A stretch of 64,000 nucleotides of DNA from Rhizobium croatiense. GTDB lineage: Bacteria; Pseudomonadota; Alphaproteobacteria; Rhizobiales; Rhizobiaceae. The stretch covers positions 248,001 through 312,000 of the forward strand of contig NZ_JAILYJ010000001.1 in NCBI RefSeq assembly GCF_019793465.1, written 5' to 3'. Position numbers and translations under genes: made by a program. Position 1 is the stretch's first letter; the number at the start of each line of letters is the position of its first letter. Shown here in pieces: positions 54,299-63,099 of this stretch. The notes beneath the pieces were generated by a model, which searched no databases, had not been told where the DNA came from, and worked only from the letters and a program-made list of their open reading frames with translations.

Positions 54299-55417
54299 AT
54301 GGATTCCTACAGTATCAAGACGCTCGATGAGCTGAAAGAGTTTCTCTACCGGGCGATGCAGCTCGAACATGCGACGATTCCGCCGTATCTGACGGCGCTT
54401 TACTCGATCAAGCCCGGCGTCAACCAGGATGCGACCCAGGTTCTGCGCGTGATCGTCGTGGAAGAAATGCTGCATCTGACGATCGCGGCCAATATTCTCA
54501 ATGCCATCGGCGGCAAGCCGGATCTTGTCAGGCCGGATTTCGTAGCCAGCTATCCGGCCGCCCTGCCGGACGGCGAGACCGATTTCAAGGTCGGCATCCA
54601 GGCATTCGGCCGTGAGGCGCTGGCGACTTTCCTGAAAATCGAACGGCCGGCCCAGCGTCCTGAACATCTCGTCGGCAAGGGCCTGATGCACCGCAAAACT
54701 CCCGCCGATATCACCGCGCTTGCCAGCCATCCGAGGCATGAGGACTTCCATTTCTACAGTATCGGCGAGTTCTACTCGGCCATTGCGGAAGGCATCAAAT
54801 ATCTGGAAGCCGAAGCGCATAAGGCGGGCGCAACCATCTTTACCGGCGACAGGTCGCGCCAGATCACCTCGGAATATTATTACTCCGGCGGCGGCGAGCT
54901 GTTTCCCGTCACCGATCTGAAAAGCGCCCAGGAAGCCATTGAGCTCGTCATCGAACAGGGCGAGGGCGACGGCGGCGGTATCTACGACGACAACGACCAC
55001 GAACTGGCCCATTACTATCGTTTCGAGGAGCTGGTCAAAGGCCGCTACTACCAGAAGGGCGATCAGCCCGGCCAGCCCACGGGTCCGCACTTACAGGTCG
55101 ATTGGGAGGGCGCCTATCCCATAAAAGAGAACCTGAAAGTAAAAGATATACTCGAAGGTTCGGAACTGCGTGAGGCGGCGATCGCCTTCAACACGCGCTA
55201 TGGCGAATTTCTCCAGCTTTTGACGCGTGCCTATAACGGCCAACCAAACCTGCTGCTGGAAGCCGTTCCGATGATGTTCGAATTCCGCAACATGATCCTC
55301 GAACTCATCCGCAATCCGCTGCCGGGGCATCCCGGTAAGAACGGCAGCCCCACCTATGAGATCCCCGGCGGCATCAAACAGCCAGCCATCACCCGGCAGG
55401 CGGAGGTGAACGCATGA
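54299..55417 (+). CDS. ferritin-like domain protein (VioB/RebD-type fold)
   Basis: 372 residues from ATG 54299, chosen because GGAG lies 7 bases upstream; other in-frame ATGs are at 54293 and 54233. The N-terminal 200 residues form a ferritin-like bundle with E and H metal-ligand candidates (FLYRAMQLEHATIPPYLTALYSI; VIVVEEMLHLTIAANILNAIGG), matching the family found in iminophenylpyruvate dimer synthases. The remainder, with HYYRFEELVKGRYY and RYGEFLQLLTRAYNG, is also typical of that family. The function could be redox, dimerising or protective. It lies between the two dehydrogenase subunits and overlaps the small subunit by 4 bases. Confidence 0.85.
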   Translation: MDSYSIKTLDELKEFLYRAMQLEHATIPPYLTALYSIKPGVNQDATQVLRVIVVEEMLHLTIAANILNAIGGKPDLVRPDFVASYPAALPDGETDFKVGIQAFGREALATFLKIERPAQRPEHLVGKGLMHRKTPADITALASHPRHEDFHFYSIGEFYSAIAEGIKYLEAEAHKAGATIFTGDRSRQITSEYYYSGGGELFPVTDLKSAQEAIELVIEQGEGDGGGIYDDNDHELAHYYRFEELVKGRYYQKGDQPGQPTGPHLQVDWEGAYPIKENLKVKDILEGSELREAAIAFNTRYGEFLQLLTRAYNGQPNLLLEAVPMMFEFRNMILELIRNPLPGHPGKNGSPTYEIPGGIKQPAITRQAEVNA

Positions 55418-55971
55418 GCAGCCGTTTCGAGCCATTTCTGGGTCTTTCCGTCGAATTGACGGCTTTCTCCTACTTCGATCTTCTGGGAACCGGCCTGGCA
55501 GAACGCTATCTCGCCACGCTCGACACGGTGGTCGGCAGCGAAATCACCGACGCACTGCTGGCCGCTTTCACCGCCCTGCCACCGCCGGAAAGTGAAGCCC
55601 GTATCCACGCCGTGCGCACGACCATTCTCGGCAATGAATTGCTGGGAGATGTGGCCCGCGCGCTGATCAAGCTCTGGTATTCCGGCACCTGGTTCGAGCT
55701 GTCCTCCGCTTGGACGGAGCGCTTTGGCCCCAGGCCTGCGAATACCACCTTCGTCGTTTCTCCCGATGCCTATATCGAGGGTCTGCTCTGGAAGGCGATC
55801 GGAGCTCACCCTGCGGGCGCCAAGGGGCAGGGTTTCGGCTCCTGGGCCTTTCCACCGAAAATTCCGGCTCCGGCCCCCGTTCCAAAACCTGACCTGACGC
55901 CACTTCCGCTTGTCTTCAAAGAACTGGATCAACGCCATGACGAATTATCTGCATCGACTGACGCCCGCTAA
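55414..55971 (+). CDS. small subunit of a membrane-sugar-dehydrogenase type (FAD-SLDH-like), untargeted
   Basis: 185 residues. LSVELTAFSYFDLLGTGLAERYLATL, the charged mid-region and the diagnostic LIKLWYSGTWFEL near residues 88-100 resemble the small subunit of FAD sorbitol/glucose dehydrogenases that chaperone the GMC catalytic subunit. Those usually carry a Tat signal; none is here. The C-terminus is proline-rich (PPKIPAPAPVPKPD). It follows the ferritin-like gene by an ATGA overlap and extends 35 bases into the next gene. Confidence 0.7.
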   Translation: MSSRFEPFLGLSVELTAFSYFDLLGTGLAERYLATLDTVVGSEITDALLAAFTALPPPESEARIHAVRTTILGNELLGDVARALIKLWYSGTWFELSSAWTERFGPRPANTTFVVSPDAYIEGLLWKAIGAHPAGAKGQGFGSWAFPPKIPAPAPVPKPDLTPLPLVFKELDQRHDELSASTDAR

Positions 55972-56875
55972 GGTCTGGCTCGGCGTCATCCCCACGCTCT
56001 GGTGGAATGACGATTTCATCAACATCGACATCGGCATCCCCTATGAGCAGGCTCTGAGTGAAATGGCGCTCGCCGGCTATGTCGGGTGCGGCGTCGGCCA
56101 TAAATATCCGACGGATCCGAAAATCTTGCGCCCCGTCCTCGAACTCAGGGGATTGCGGATTTCGGAGCCTTGGGTGAGCACCTACTTCACCATTAAGGCG
56201 ATGAATCGTCACACGCTTGAAAGCGTCGATGCTCAGCTCGACTTCCTCGAAGCCATGGAAGGCGGCAGCGACGATCCGCGCAGGGCCGATCTAGTCGTCG
56301 CCGAGTTTGGCGGAGCGGTCAATCCGCTTCCGGTCGCCCTGTTTCCGAATTGCCCCGAATTCTCCGAGGACCAGTGGAAACAGCTGATCGAAGGCCTGCA
56401 CGCAGCCGGAGAGAAAGCCAGGGCCCGCAACCGCCGGCTCTGCTATCACCCGCATCTCGGAACCGGGGTGATGAAGACGGAAGCGATCCACCGGCTCATG
56501 GACGAGACGGATCCTCGCCTGGTCAACATGCTTCTCGATACCGCGCACCAGGCGGCCGCCGGTGTCGATCCGCTGGCGCTGGCCAGAAAATACGCCCACC
56601 GCATCAAGCATGTTCACCTGAAAGACATTCGCGCCGAGGTGGTTACGAAGATTCACACCGGAGAATTGTCCTTCCAGCAAGGGATCGAGGCGGGGATCTT
56701 CACCGTGCCGGGCGACGGCTCCATAGAGACCTTTCCGGAAATCCTCGATGCGTTGGCCGAGGCGGATTTCGCCGGCTGGATCTGCATCGAGGCGGAGCAG
56801 GACCCGGCCAAGGCCAATCCGCTGCAATACGCGAAAATGGGCCGCGAATATCTGCGCAAGCTGCTTGGATGGTAG
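55937..56875 (+). CDS. TIM-barrel sugar isomerase/epimerase or dehydratase (IolE-like)
   Basis: 312 residues from ATG 55937. A xylose-isomerase-like barrel with the divalent-metal set visible: E123 (VVAEFGG), D201 and H204 (LLDTAHQ), H227 (HVHLKD) and E285 (CIEAEQD). GVIPTLWWNDD at the start and VPGDGSIETFPEILDAL near the end are typical of the inosose dehydratase (IolE) group. It may dehydrate or isomerise a keto-polyol. Its start lies within the preceding gene, so coupling is tight. Confidence 0.86.
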   Translation: MTNYLHRLTPAKVWLGVIPTLWWNDDFINIDIGIPYEQALSEMALAGYVGCGVGHKYPTDPKILRPVLELRGLRISEPWVSTYFTIKAMNRHTLESVDAQLDFLEAMEGGSDDPRRADLVVAEFGGAVNPLPVALFPNCPEFSEDQWKQLIEGLHAAGEKARARNRRLCYHPHLGTGVMKTEAIHRLMDETDPRLVNMLLDTAHQAAAGVDPLALARKYAHRIKHVHLKDIRAEVVTKIHTGELSFQQGIEAGIFTVPGDGSIETFPEILDALAEADFAGWICIEAEQDPAKANPLQYAKMGREYLRKLLGW

Positions 56876-57003
56876 CCCGGCGCGGGCCGTTTGTTTCAGC
56901 CCGATGACAATGTGAAGGAGGCGGGGACGGATCTCGCCTCATCACAATGCCGGGCGAGACATCACCCTGAACCACGCATTCCTGGATAGCCACAGCTGGA
57001 GCG

Positions 57004-58032
57004 ATGAAGATGGAAGAGACACGCAGGCGAGATATATATTTCAGCTTCTTTACGTTTACAGCGGACTTGAGGCCGAATGACGCGGCCTATACCCAGGTTC
57101 TCGTCAGACATCTGAAAGCTCTTACCGACATTGGCTACACCGGCTTCGATGTGCATATCGCCCCAGGACCGGCCCATGTAGGTCATCATGCTGAGGTCGA
57201 AAGCTACATCAGCCTCAGACGAGCCTTCGATCAGGCCGGCTTCCGGGATGTGAAGTTCACAACCAATGTGGGGACCACACGAACCTTCGATCCGACCTCG
57301 CCCTACGAGGAGCAGCGCAAGCAGGCTCTGTCCTATCTCAAATCCCGCGTCGACATCACCTCAGTGCTGGGCGGGGAGAATACGATCATGTCAGGGCCGT
57401 TCCTCTACCCCTATGGCATCTTTCCGCTGACGGATGACGGTGAAGGGTTATGGAGCGACGCGCTTCAGGATTGGATGAAGCCGCGATACGCGGCGGCGGC
57501 CTCCATCTTCCGAGAATTGGCGCAATATTCCGCCGAGAAGCGGGTGAAGCTCGCCATCGAACCCGTCAAGAATTGGGAAACGCCCGGGCCGACAATGGTC
57601 TCGGAAGCGCTGAATTTTCTCGAAAGCGCCGACATTCCGGTCTGTGGCGTCACGATCGATACAGCCCAGGTCGTGATGGAAAGCCAGGGGCCGGCAATCT
57701 TCAGGAAAAATGTCGCCCGGGCCGCACAGCAAAGCCGGCTGAATTACGTTCATATCTCAGCGCCGGACCGGGGCGCTGTTAGAGATAGCTGGATTCCCTG
57801 GGAGATTATGCTGGACGAAATCGAGCCGGTCTATTCCGGCCCTTATCTCGTCGAAGTCTTCAACGCGATTCCCCCCTTCGAGAGCTCGATGCGAATGACG
57901 CGCAGACGCTTCTGGCGGCCCGGCGAGGACGCGCCGGAGGCGGGCGTCGACAGCGCGTACGACGTTGCGCGCGCCGCCCTGAGGACATTGGAGGAAAAGA
58001 TCGCGTCCCACGGCCGTCGATCTCATCCGTGA
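57004..58032 (+). CDS. TIM-barrel ketose 3-epimerase-like protein
   Basis: 342 residues; ATG 57010 is slightly favoured by spacing to GGAG but 57004 is also possible. It matches the D-tagatose/D-psicose 3-epimerase group: E186 (LAIEPVKNWET), D219 (TIDTAQVVME), H250 (YVHISAPDRG) and E284 (LVEVFNA), a full metal-binding quartet. In this superfamily members also epimerise 3-keto-glycosides. It is a different subfamily from the barrel protein just upstream, so the pair is not a simple duplication. Confidence 0.86.
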   Translation: MKMEETRRRDIYFSFFTFTADLRPNDAAYTQVLVRHLKALTDIGYTGFDVHIAPGPAHVGHHAEVESYISLRRAFDQAGFRDVKFTTNVGTTRTFDPTSPYEEQRKQALSYLKSRVDITSVLGGENTIMSGPFLYPYGIFPLTDDGEGLWSDALQDWMKPRYAAAASIFRELAQYSAEKRVKLAIEPVKNWETPGPTMVSEALNFLESADIPVCGVTIDTAQVVMESQGPAIFRKNVARAAQQSRLNYVHISAPDRGAVRDSWIPWEIMLDEIEPVYSGPYLVEVFNAIPPFESSMRMTRRRFWRPGEDAPEAGVDSAYDVARAALRTLEEKIASHGRRSHP

Positions 58033-58146
58033 TGGCGCTCCGGCGCGCATGTTGGAAACAGCCCGGGAATGCTGGGGAACCATATCTCCGCCATCCCCAA
58101 GTGAACGTCAAACCTCAGCAAACGACCTTCAAACAGGGAGATACCG

Positions 58147-58971
58147 ATGGTGACGCAATTGCCGGAGCCCATTAAAATCGTCAGGCGAGCAGGCGATGTC
58201 CGTATTCATACTTTCATTTCAGCTTTCACGGATGACAATATCGCCAATGCAACGCACATCATCGAAAGCAGGAACAAGCTTGTTCTTGTCGATGGGCAAT
58301 TCCTCGTTCCCTATGCGCTGCAATTCAGGGCGTATGCCGACAGTATCGGCAAGGAGATCGACCGGATTTACCTGTCGCACAGGCACCCCGACCATTGGTT
58401 CGGCCTGGGAGCCGCATTCAGCGACATTCCGATTCATGCATTGTCGGAAACGAAGGAGTTCCTGAGGCAGCATGGGCAGGATTCCCTGAATGACCATTGG
58501 AAACTTGGCAACCTCGCTCCGACGAGCTTGGTCATTCCCGAAAAAACCGTCCGTGCCGGCCACGAGATCATCGACGGAGTCAAATACGTATTTGATGAAG
58601 TCGTTGATACGGAGATCGATTTTCTCCTCACCATAGGTCTTCCGGATGTGGGCGTTTTTATTGCGCAAGACCTGATCTACAGCGGAACGCACCTTTATCT
58701 GACGAAATACATGGAGCATTGGATCGGGATTTTGCAGGGCATGCTGCTGTCCGACTATGAGCTGTTCCTTCCCGGTCATGGCTTTCCGGCTGACAAAAAC
58801 GAGGTTGCCAAAAATATAGAGTATTTGTCGGTCGCCATGGAGGCCGCCGGCAACGGACTCACCAATGATGCTTTCAAGCGCTTCCTGCTGGAAAGATTTC
58901 CCGAACGAAAATGCCCCGGAATATTCGACATATACATACCGCGCTTATTCGATAACGCGAGCGAGTTCTAA
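58147..58971 (+). CDS. metallo-beta-lactamase-fold hydrolase
   Basis: 274 residues. The zinc motif H78-R-H80-P-D82-H83 (SHRHPDHWFGLG) is intact. The later metal residues are plausibly in FIAQDLIYSGTHLYL and LPGHGFPADK. It has no signal peptide. The sequence is AT-richer than the upstream genes. It could hydrolyse a lactone or thioester; a lactonase acting on the oxidised sugar product of the GMC enzyme would fit the context but is a guess. Confidence 0.88.
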   Translation: MVTQLPEPIKIVRRAGDVRIHTFISAFTDDNIANATHIIESRNKLVLVDGQFLVPYALQFRAYADSIGKEIDRIYLSHRHPDHWFGLGAAFSDIPIHALSETKEFLRQHGQDSLNDHWKLGNLAPTSLVIPEKTVRAGHEIIDGVKYVFDEVVDTEIDFLLTIGLPDVGVFIAQDLIYSGTHLYLTKYMEHWIGILQGMLLSDYELFLPGHGFPADKNEVAKNIEYLSVAMEAAGNGLTNDAFKRFLLERFPERKCPGIFDIYIPRLFDNASEF

Positions 58972-59009
58972 TATTCGTCAATTCTCGTTAGCAGGGGAGC
59001 CGCTGGAAC

Positions 59010-60665
59010 ATGGGCGATACATACACGGTTGGACAATATCTGGTCGACAGACTTCGCGAACTGGGCCTGGGGCACCTGTTTTCCGTGGCGGGCGATTATT
59101 CGATCGAATGGGTAAACAGCTATGTCGAGAAAAGCGATATTCAGGTCATCGAAGAGGTGAATGAACTGAATGCCGGTTATGCAGCCGACGGCTATGCGAG
59201 GCTGAAAGGAATTGGTGCGCTGTGCGTCACCTATTCCGCAGGCTCGCTTTGCGCAACAAATGCGATCGCCGGATCTTACGTCGAGAAAGTGCCGGTCGTT
59301 CTGATCAACGGTGCGCCGAGCATCCAGAAAACACTCACATTCGAACAAACCGGCTACAGTTCGCATCACTTCATCAGCGGACGGGAAACGGATCTTCAGG
59401 TGTTCGAATACATAACGGCCGCTGCCGTCCGCATCGACAGCCCTCATCTTGCGCCAATGCTCATAGATTACGCGCTGACACAGTGCATCACGGAAAGACG
59501 TCCTGTTTATATCGAGTTGCTCGAGGATATGGTCGACCTGCAATGCGCGCGCCCGTCGGCCGCATTAAAAGCGGCGCCTGACATATCCGACGAGGACAGT
59601 CTCAACCAGTCGATCGCGCAAATCAGCGAAAGATTGCAGAATGCCACCAAACCCCTGATCTGGATCGGCGTCGAGATCGACCGGTTTGGCCTGCACGACC
59701 AGGCAGAGCGGCTCATTCGGGACCTCAAAATCCCCTACGTGACCGAGCTATTGAGCAAGGCCATCCTGTCGGAAGACGATGTCCAATTTGCCGGGGTGTT
59801 TGACGGCAAATCGTCGTCACCTTATGTCCAGTCTTTGGTCAAAGACTCCGACTTCGTATTGGCGCTGGGCGTCTGGTTGACCGATATCAACGATTTGGGC
59901 TGGCCTATCGATCTCGCCAAGACCGCATTCGCCTCCTGGGATACAGTGAAATACGGCACGATCTTCAACGCACAGGTGTCGCTGGCGGATCTGGTCAACG
60001 GCTTGATCGACAAAAGGCTGACGTGCAAAGCCCAAAGCCTTCCGGCGAAAACGGCCCGGCAAGCGCCGGTCGCGGTGCCGGCAGGCGAAATTACCTATCA
60101 GGGCTTCTACGATTTCATTCAGCAGCAGATCGACGGAAATACCATCGTCGGTGCCGACGCCAGTTTGAATTATTTCGGCAGCCTGCTTCTTGAAGTGGGG
60201 GCTCGCCGCGGTTTCATCGTCCAATCATCCTATTCGGCGATCGGTTATATCGGCCCGGCCGCGACCGGGGTTTCGCTGGCGAAGCAAGATAACCAGAGGC
60301 TGCTGGTCTTTGCCGGGGATGGCGGGTTTCAGATGACCGCTCAATGCCTCTCGACACAAACCCGCTTCAACCTCAACCCGATCATCTTCGTGATGGACAA
60401 CGGCATCTATGGCGTCGAGCAATGGCTTGCCGATGCATCGGTTTTCCATGGTAACAGGCCGTTCTACAATTCATGCATCCTGCACCGATGGAATTACAGC
60501 AAGTTGGCAGAGGTCTTTGGCTGCCAGGGCTGGAAAGTGGACACCTATGGCGAACTCGAGGATGCCATAAACGGCGCCAAAGAAAACCTGAACAGTCCGT
60601 CCATCATCCAGGTCGTCGTGCCTCAGCGGTCAATCCCCAATAATGCGAACTGGAAAGCAAGCTAG
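59010..60665 (+). CDS. ThDP-dependent 2-keto-acid decarboxylase (indolepyruvate/pyruvate decarboxylase-like)
   Basis: 551 residues, three-domain thiamine-diphosphate enzyme. The ylid Glu lies in IEEVNELNAGYAADGYAR, the catalytic His pair at H119-H120 (YSSHHFISG), and the cofactor motif begins GDGGFQMTAQ and ends at VMDNGIYG. The DYSIEWVNSY opening is typical of the decarboxylase group rather than acetolactate synthase. Candidate substrates are indole- or phenylpyruvate, pyruvate or another 2-keto acid. It is the last gene of the cluster and starts 38 bases after the hydrolase gene. Confidence 0.9.
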   Translation: MGDTYTVGQYLVDRLRELGLGHLFSVAGDYSIEWVNSYVEKSDIQVIEEVNELNAGYAADGYARLKGIGALCVTYSAGSLCATNAIAGSYVEKVPVVLINGAPSIQKTLTFEQTGYSSHHFISGRETDLQVFEYITAAAVRIDSPHLAPMLIDYALTQCITERRPVYIELLEDMVDLQCARPSAALKAAPDISDEDSLNQSIAQISERLQNATKPLIWIGVEIDRFGLHDQAERLIRDLKIPYVTELLSKAILSEDDVQFAGVFDGKSSSPYVQSLVKDSDFVLALGVWLTDINDLGWPIDLAKTAFASWDTVKYGTIFNAQVSLADLVNGLIDKRLTCKAQSLPAKTARQAPVAVPAGEITYQGFYDFIQQQIDGNTIVGADASLNYFGSLLLEVGARRGFIVQSSYSAIGYIGPAATGVSLAKQDNQRLLVFAGDGGFQMTAQCLSTQTRFNLNPIIFVMDNGIYGVEQWLADASVFHGNRPFYNSCILHRWNYSKLAEVFGCQGWKVDTYGELEDAINGAKENLNSPSIIQVVVPQRSIPNNANWKAS

Positions 60666-60702
60666 AGCGTGTCAGCTTTTAAGGAAAGCGCAGAACCATT
60701 CG

Positions 60703-62469
60703 TTATCGACCGGCCCCAACTACTTCGGCCCGCTCGCAATCGAATATCTCCTGCTCCAAACGCGCCGACAGGTCGGCAAACGACCGCGGTCGTCCGAACG
60801 CATAACCCTGGAGGGTGTGGACGCCGAGAGCGGCAAGCACGTTGGCGTGCTCGAGGGTTTCCACGCCTTCCGCAATCACCTCCATATCCAGCGCCCGCGC
60901 TATGTCGACCAATGAGCCGACCAGCCGGCGGCTGGGCACCGATTGCAGGATCGGCGTCACAAGCTGGCGATCGATCTTGACACGATCCGGCCGCAGCTCG
61001 AGCAAACCCAGCAAGGAAGCATGCCCCGAGCCGAGGTCGTCGATCTCGATGTCGATGCCGAAAGACTTGATCGCCTGGATGTTCTGCCGCACTTGGTCAC
61101 TCAGGCTGTCCAGGAATATCGTCTCTATCAGCTCGAAACTCAACCGGCCGGGCGGGATGTCATAGCCGTCGAGCTTCGCCGTCAGCTCGGGATCGTCGAG
61201 ACGATCGGCGGAAAGATTGACGGACACCCGGATGCCTTTGAGTGGGGAAGCGGAGGATTTCATGTCCGACAGAACAGCCTTCAGAACGACATCGTCAAGC
61301 TCTGCGACCAATCCATTCGACGAGGCGATGGACAGGAAATGCGCCGGGGCGAGAATTCCTCGGGTAGGATGATGCCACCGCGCCAGAGCTTCGACGCCGC
61401 TCACCCGGAAAGATCTGGCGTCGACCTGCACCTGGTAGAATGGGCGGATCTGGCCGAGCGCCAGCCCGGACCGCAGATCCTGGGCGAGCTGCCTTTCGTT
61501 CGCCAGGGTCGACGCCATTTCGTCGGAAAAAATCTCCGCCCGATTCCGGCCGTTGCGTTTGGCATGGTACAGCGCCAAATCGGATTGGGAGAGCAGCCTG
61601 GCGAAATCGGCGCTCATGGCGCTGGCAACGCCAATCGAGCACCGCACGATGAGCGTCTGATCGCCGACAGGAAGCGGGCTCTCCAGACGTCTCTGAATAT
61701 GATCGAGCACCGCAATCGTCTTGTCACATTCGTCCTCGGTGATAACGACAGCGAACTCGTCGCCGCCGAGCCGTGCCGCGACGTCACCAGTGGAAATGGC
61801 CTCCAGCAGAATTTTGCTGACGTGGCAGAGGACGAGGTCGCCGATCGCATGCCCGAAGCGGTCATTGATCTCCTTGAAATGGTCCACGTCTATATGAAGA
61901 AGCGCAACCTTGATGCTCTCCTGCCTGGCAAGTTCGGACAGGGCGAAATCGAAGCTGCGCCGGTTCAACAGGCCGGTGAGGTGATCGTGATCGGCCGCGA
62001 ACCGCGCCTCCGCCCGGCTCCTCTCTAGCTCCTTGTTGAGAAGCACGTCGTCCGTCACATCCCATTCGGCGCCGACAAAGCATGGGTCACCGGCGGCATC
62101 GACGAAATAACGAGCACGCGAACGTAGATAGCGGGTCGCTCCATCCGGCCGAATGATGCGAAACTCGGATGCATAATCCGATTTGGTTTCGATCGCGCGG
62201 AGAAAGACTTCATTGGTCGGCACGAGGTCGTCCGGGTGGATACTGTCGAGCCAGATGACATCGAGCGGCGCTTTCGGAACGCCATAGATCGATTTGAGCT
62301 GTTCATCCCATCTCGTCTGGTTTTTTGCGATGTTGTGCTGCCAGATCCCGACCCCGGACGCTTCAAGGGCCAGTCCAAGCTGGCGAAGCAGGTTCTCAAG
62401 CTCGACATTTGTCCTGGATAGTTTGTTGCTCAAGGCGATCTCGCTGTTTCGTTCGCCCGAATGTCGCAT
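60703..62469 (-). CDS. PAS-GGDEF-EAL protein
   Basis: 588 residues, cytoplasmic. A helical N-terminus and one PAS domain (about 30-150, GVGIWQHNIAKNQTRWDEQLKSIYG) are followed by GGDEF at 235-239 and an EAL domain starting with E360-A-L. The EAL domain has a VSVNLSADRL block, DDLGSGHASLLGLLEL and VIAEGVETLEH. Both catalytic motifs look intact, though the DDFG residue is Leu here (DDLG). Its role in c-di-GMP turnover cannot be split between synthesis and breakdown from sequence. Confidence 0.93.
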   Translation of the reverse strand: MRHSGERNSEIALSNKLSRTNVELENLLRQLGLALEASGVGIWQHNIAKNQTRWDEQLKSIYGVPKAPLDVIWLDSIHPDDLVPTNEVFLRAIETKSDYASEFRIIRPDGATRYLRSRARYFVDAAGDPCFVGAEWDVTDDVLLNKELERSRAEARFAADHDHLTGLLNRRSFDFALSELARQESIKVALLHIDVDHFKEINDRFGHAIGDLVLCHVSKILLEAISTGDVAARLGGDEFAVVITEDECDKTIAVLDHIQRRLESPLPVGDQTLIVRCSIGVASAMSADFARLLSQSDLALYHAKRNGRNRAEIFSDEMASTLANERQLAQDLRSGLALGQIRPFYQVQVDARSFRVSGVEALARWHHPTRGILAPAHFLSIASSNGLVAELDDVVLKAVLSDMKSSASPLKGIRVSVNLSADRLDDPELTAKLDGYDIPPGRLSFELIETIFLDSLSDQVRQNIQAIKSFGIDIEIDDLGSGHASLLGLLELRPDRVKIDRQLVTPILQSVPSRRLVGSLVDIARALDMEVIAEGVETLEHANVLAALGVHTLQGYAFGRPRSFADLSARLEQEIFDCERAEVVGAGR

Positions 62470-62916
62470 TGAACATTTTAAAGAGTGCTAATCGAGAGCA
62501 ACCCGCCGGCGGGAATCCGACCGTCGCAAATCGCACATCGGCCGAAATGTGTCCGTGACCTCCTGACGTCGGAACAAGGGCAGCTTGCGGACAAAGAGTT
62601 CCTCCGGAAATTCGGGCGCGGAGATCAGTGCGACGGGCGCCTTCAGACTCCCACTGCGTCGCGATTTGGAATGCAACCACCCCGTTTGATGCCTTCCGTC
62701 GTTGAAGGCCAGCGTGCAGCATTCCATGGGGTCGCAGGGCCTAAATCGCGTGGTCACGTTTATGTGCGCTGCACAAATATGGCGCTTGCGAGTGCGCCCC
62801 GCATTCGCAAGCGCCCAAATCGTGATCATATTTTCCATGTGCACAATAAATAATCATTGACGAAATTTCCGATTTTCCTGTTTTGCTTCCGGCGGTTACT
62901 CGCCATCCCTGGAACT
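62470..62916. other. regulatory intergenic region upstream of nitrate transporter
   Basis: No supportable gene; opposing short ORFs are random. An NtrC-like dyad at 62770-62785 (TGCACA, 5 bases, GGCGCT) lies about 130 bases before the sigma-54 promoter, a normal enhancer distance. A more degenerate TGTGCACAAT lies at about 62839. The region becomes AT-rich at 62820-62880. Confidence 0.5.
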
Positions 62917-62930
62917 GGCACGCTGATTGC
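62917..62930 (+). promoter_or_regulatory. sigma-54 promoter of the nitrate transport operon
   Basis: TGGCACG (GG at 62917-62918), four bases, then TTGC (GC at 62929-62930) match the -24/-12 consensus with the invariant 10-base spacing. Transcription should start near 62942. With the NtrC-like site upstream this suggests nitrogen-limitation control. Confidence 0.85.
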
Positions 62931-62974
62931 AGGGTCTCAAACGCCCGGTCAACGGCGACTGAGGCAGAGAGGCG

Positions 62975-63064
62975 CGGCATAGGCGCCGACTTCGACACCG
63001 ACGTCGCAAGGTTTTTGCTGTCCGGGATCCCCATCCCGAACGCAGATGCCGGCGGCGTTTTTTT
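62975..63064 (+). promoter_or_regulatory. candidate ANTAR/NasT antitermination leader
   Basis: Two small hairpins lie in tandem: CGGC-ATAGGC-GCCG (62975-62988) and CGAC-ACCGAC-GTCG (62993-63006). Both have six-base loops with A at position 1 and G at position 4, the shared signature of RNA bound by ANTAR proteins such as NasT or NasR. A GC-rich stretch (GCCGGCGGCG) ending in seven Ts (63058-63064) follows and looks like the terminator half. The stems are only 4 bp, so the assignment is tentative. The region sits in the transcript leader between the sigma-54 start and the nitrate gene. Confidence 0.5.
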
Positions 63065-63099
63065 GCGTCCGAATTCACCAAGCAGAGGGGAACCTGCAG

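Noticed and set aside
62488..62844. 118-codon minus-strand ORF before the nitrate gene
   Set aside because: Arg/Ser-rich with no family features, no ribosome-binding site, and covers the NtrC-like site region.
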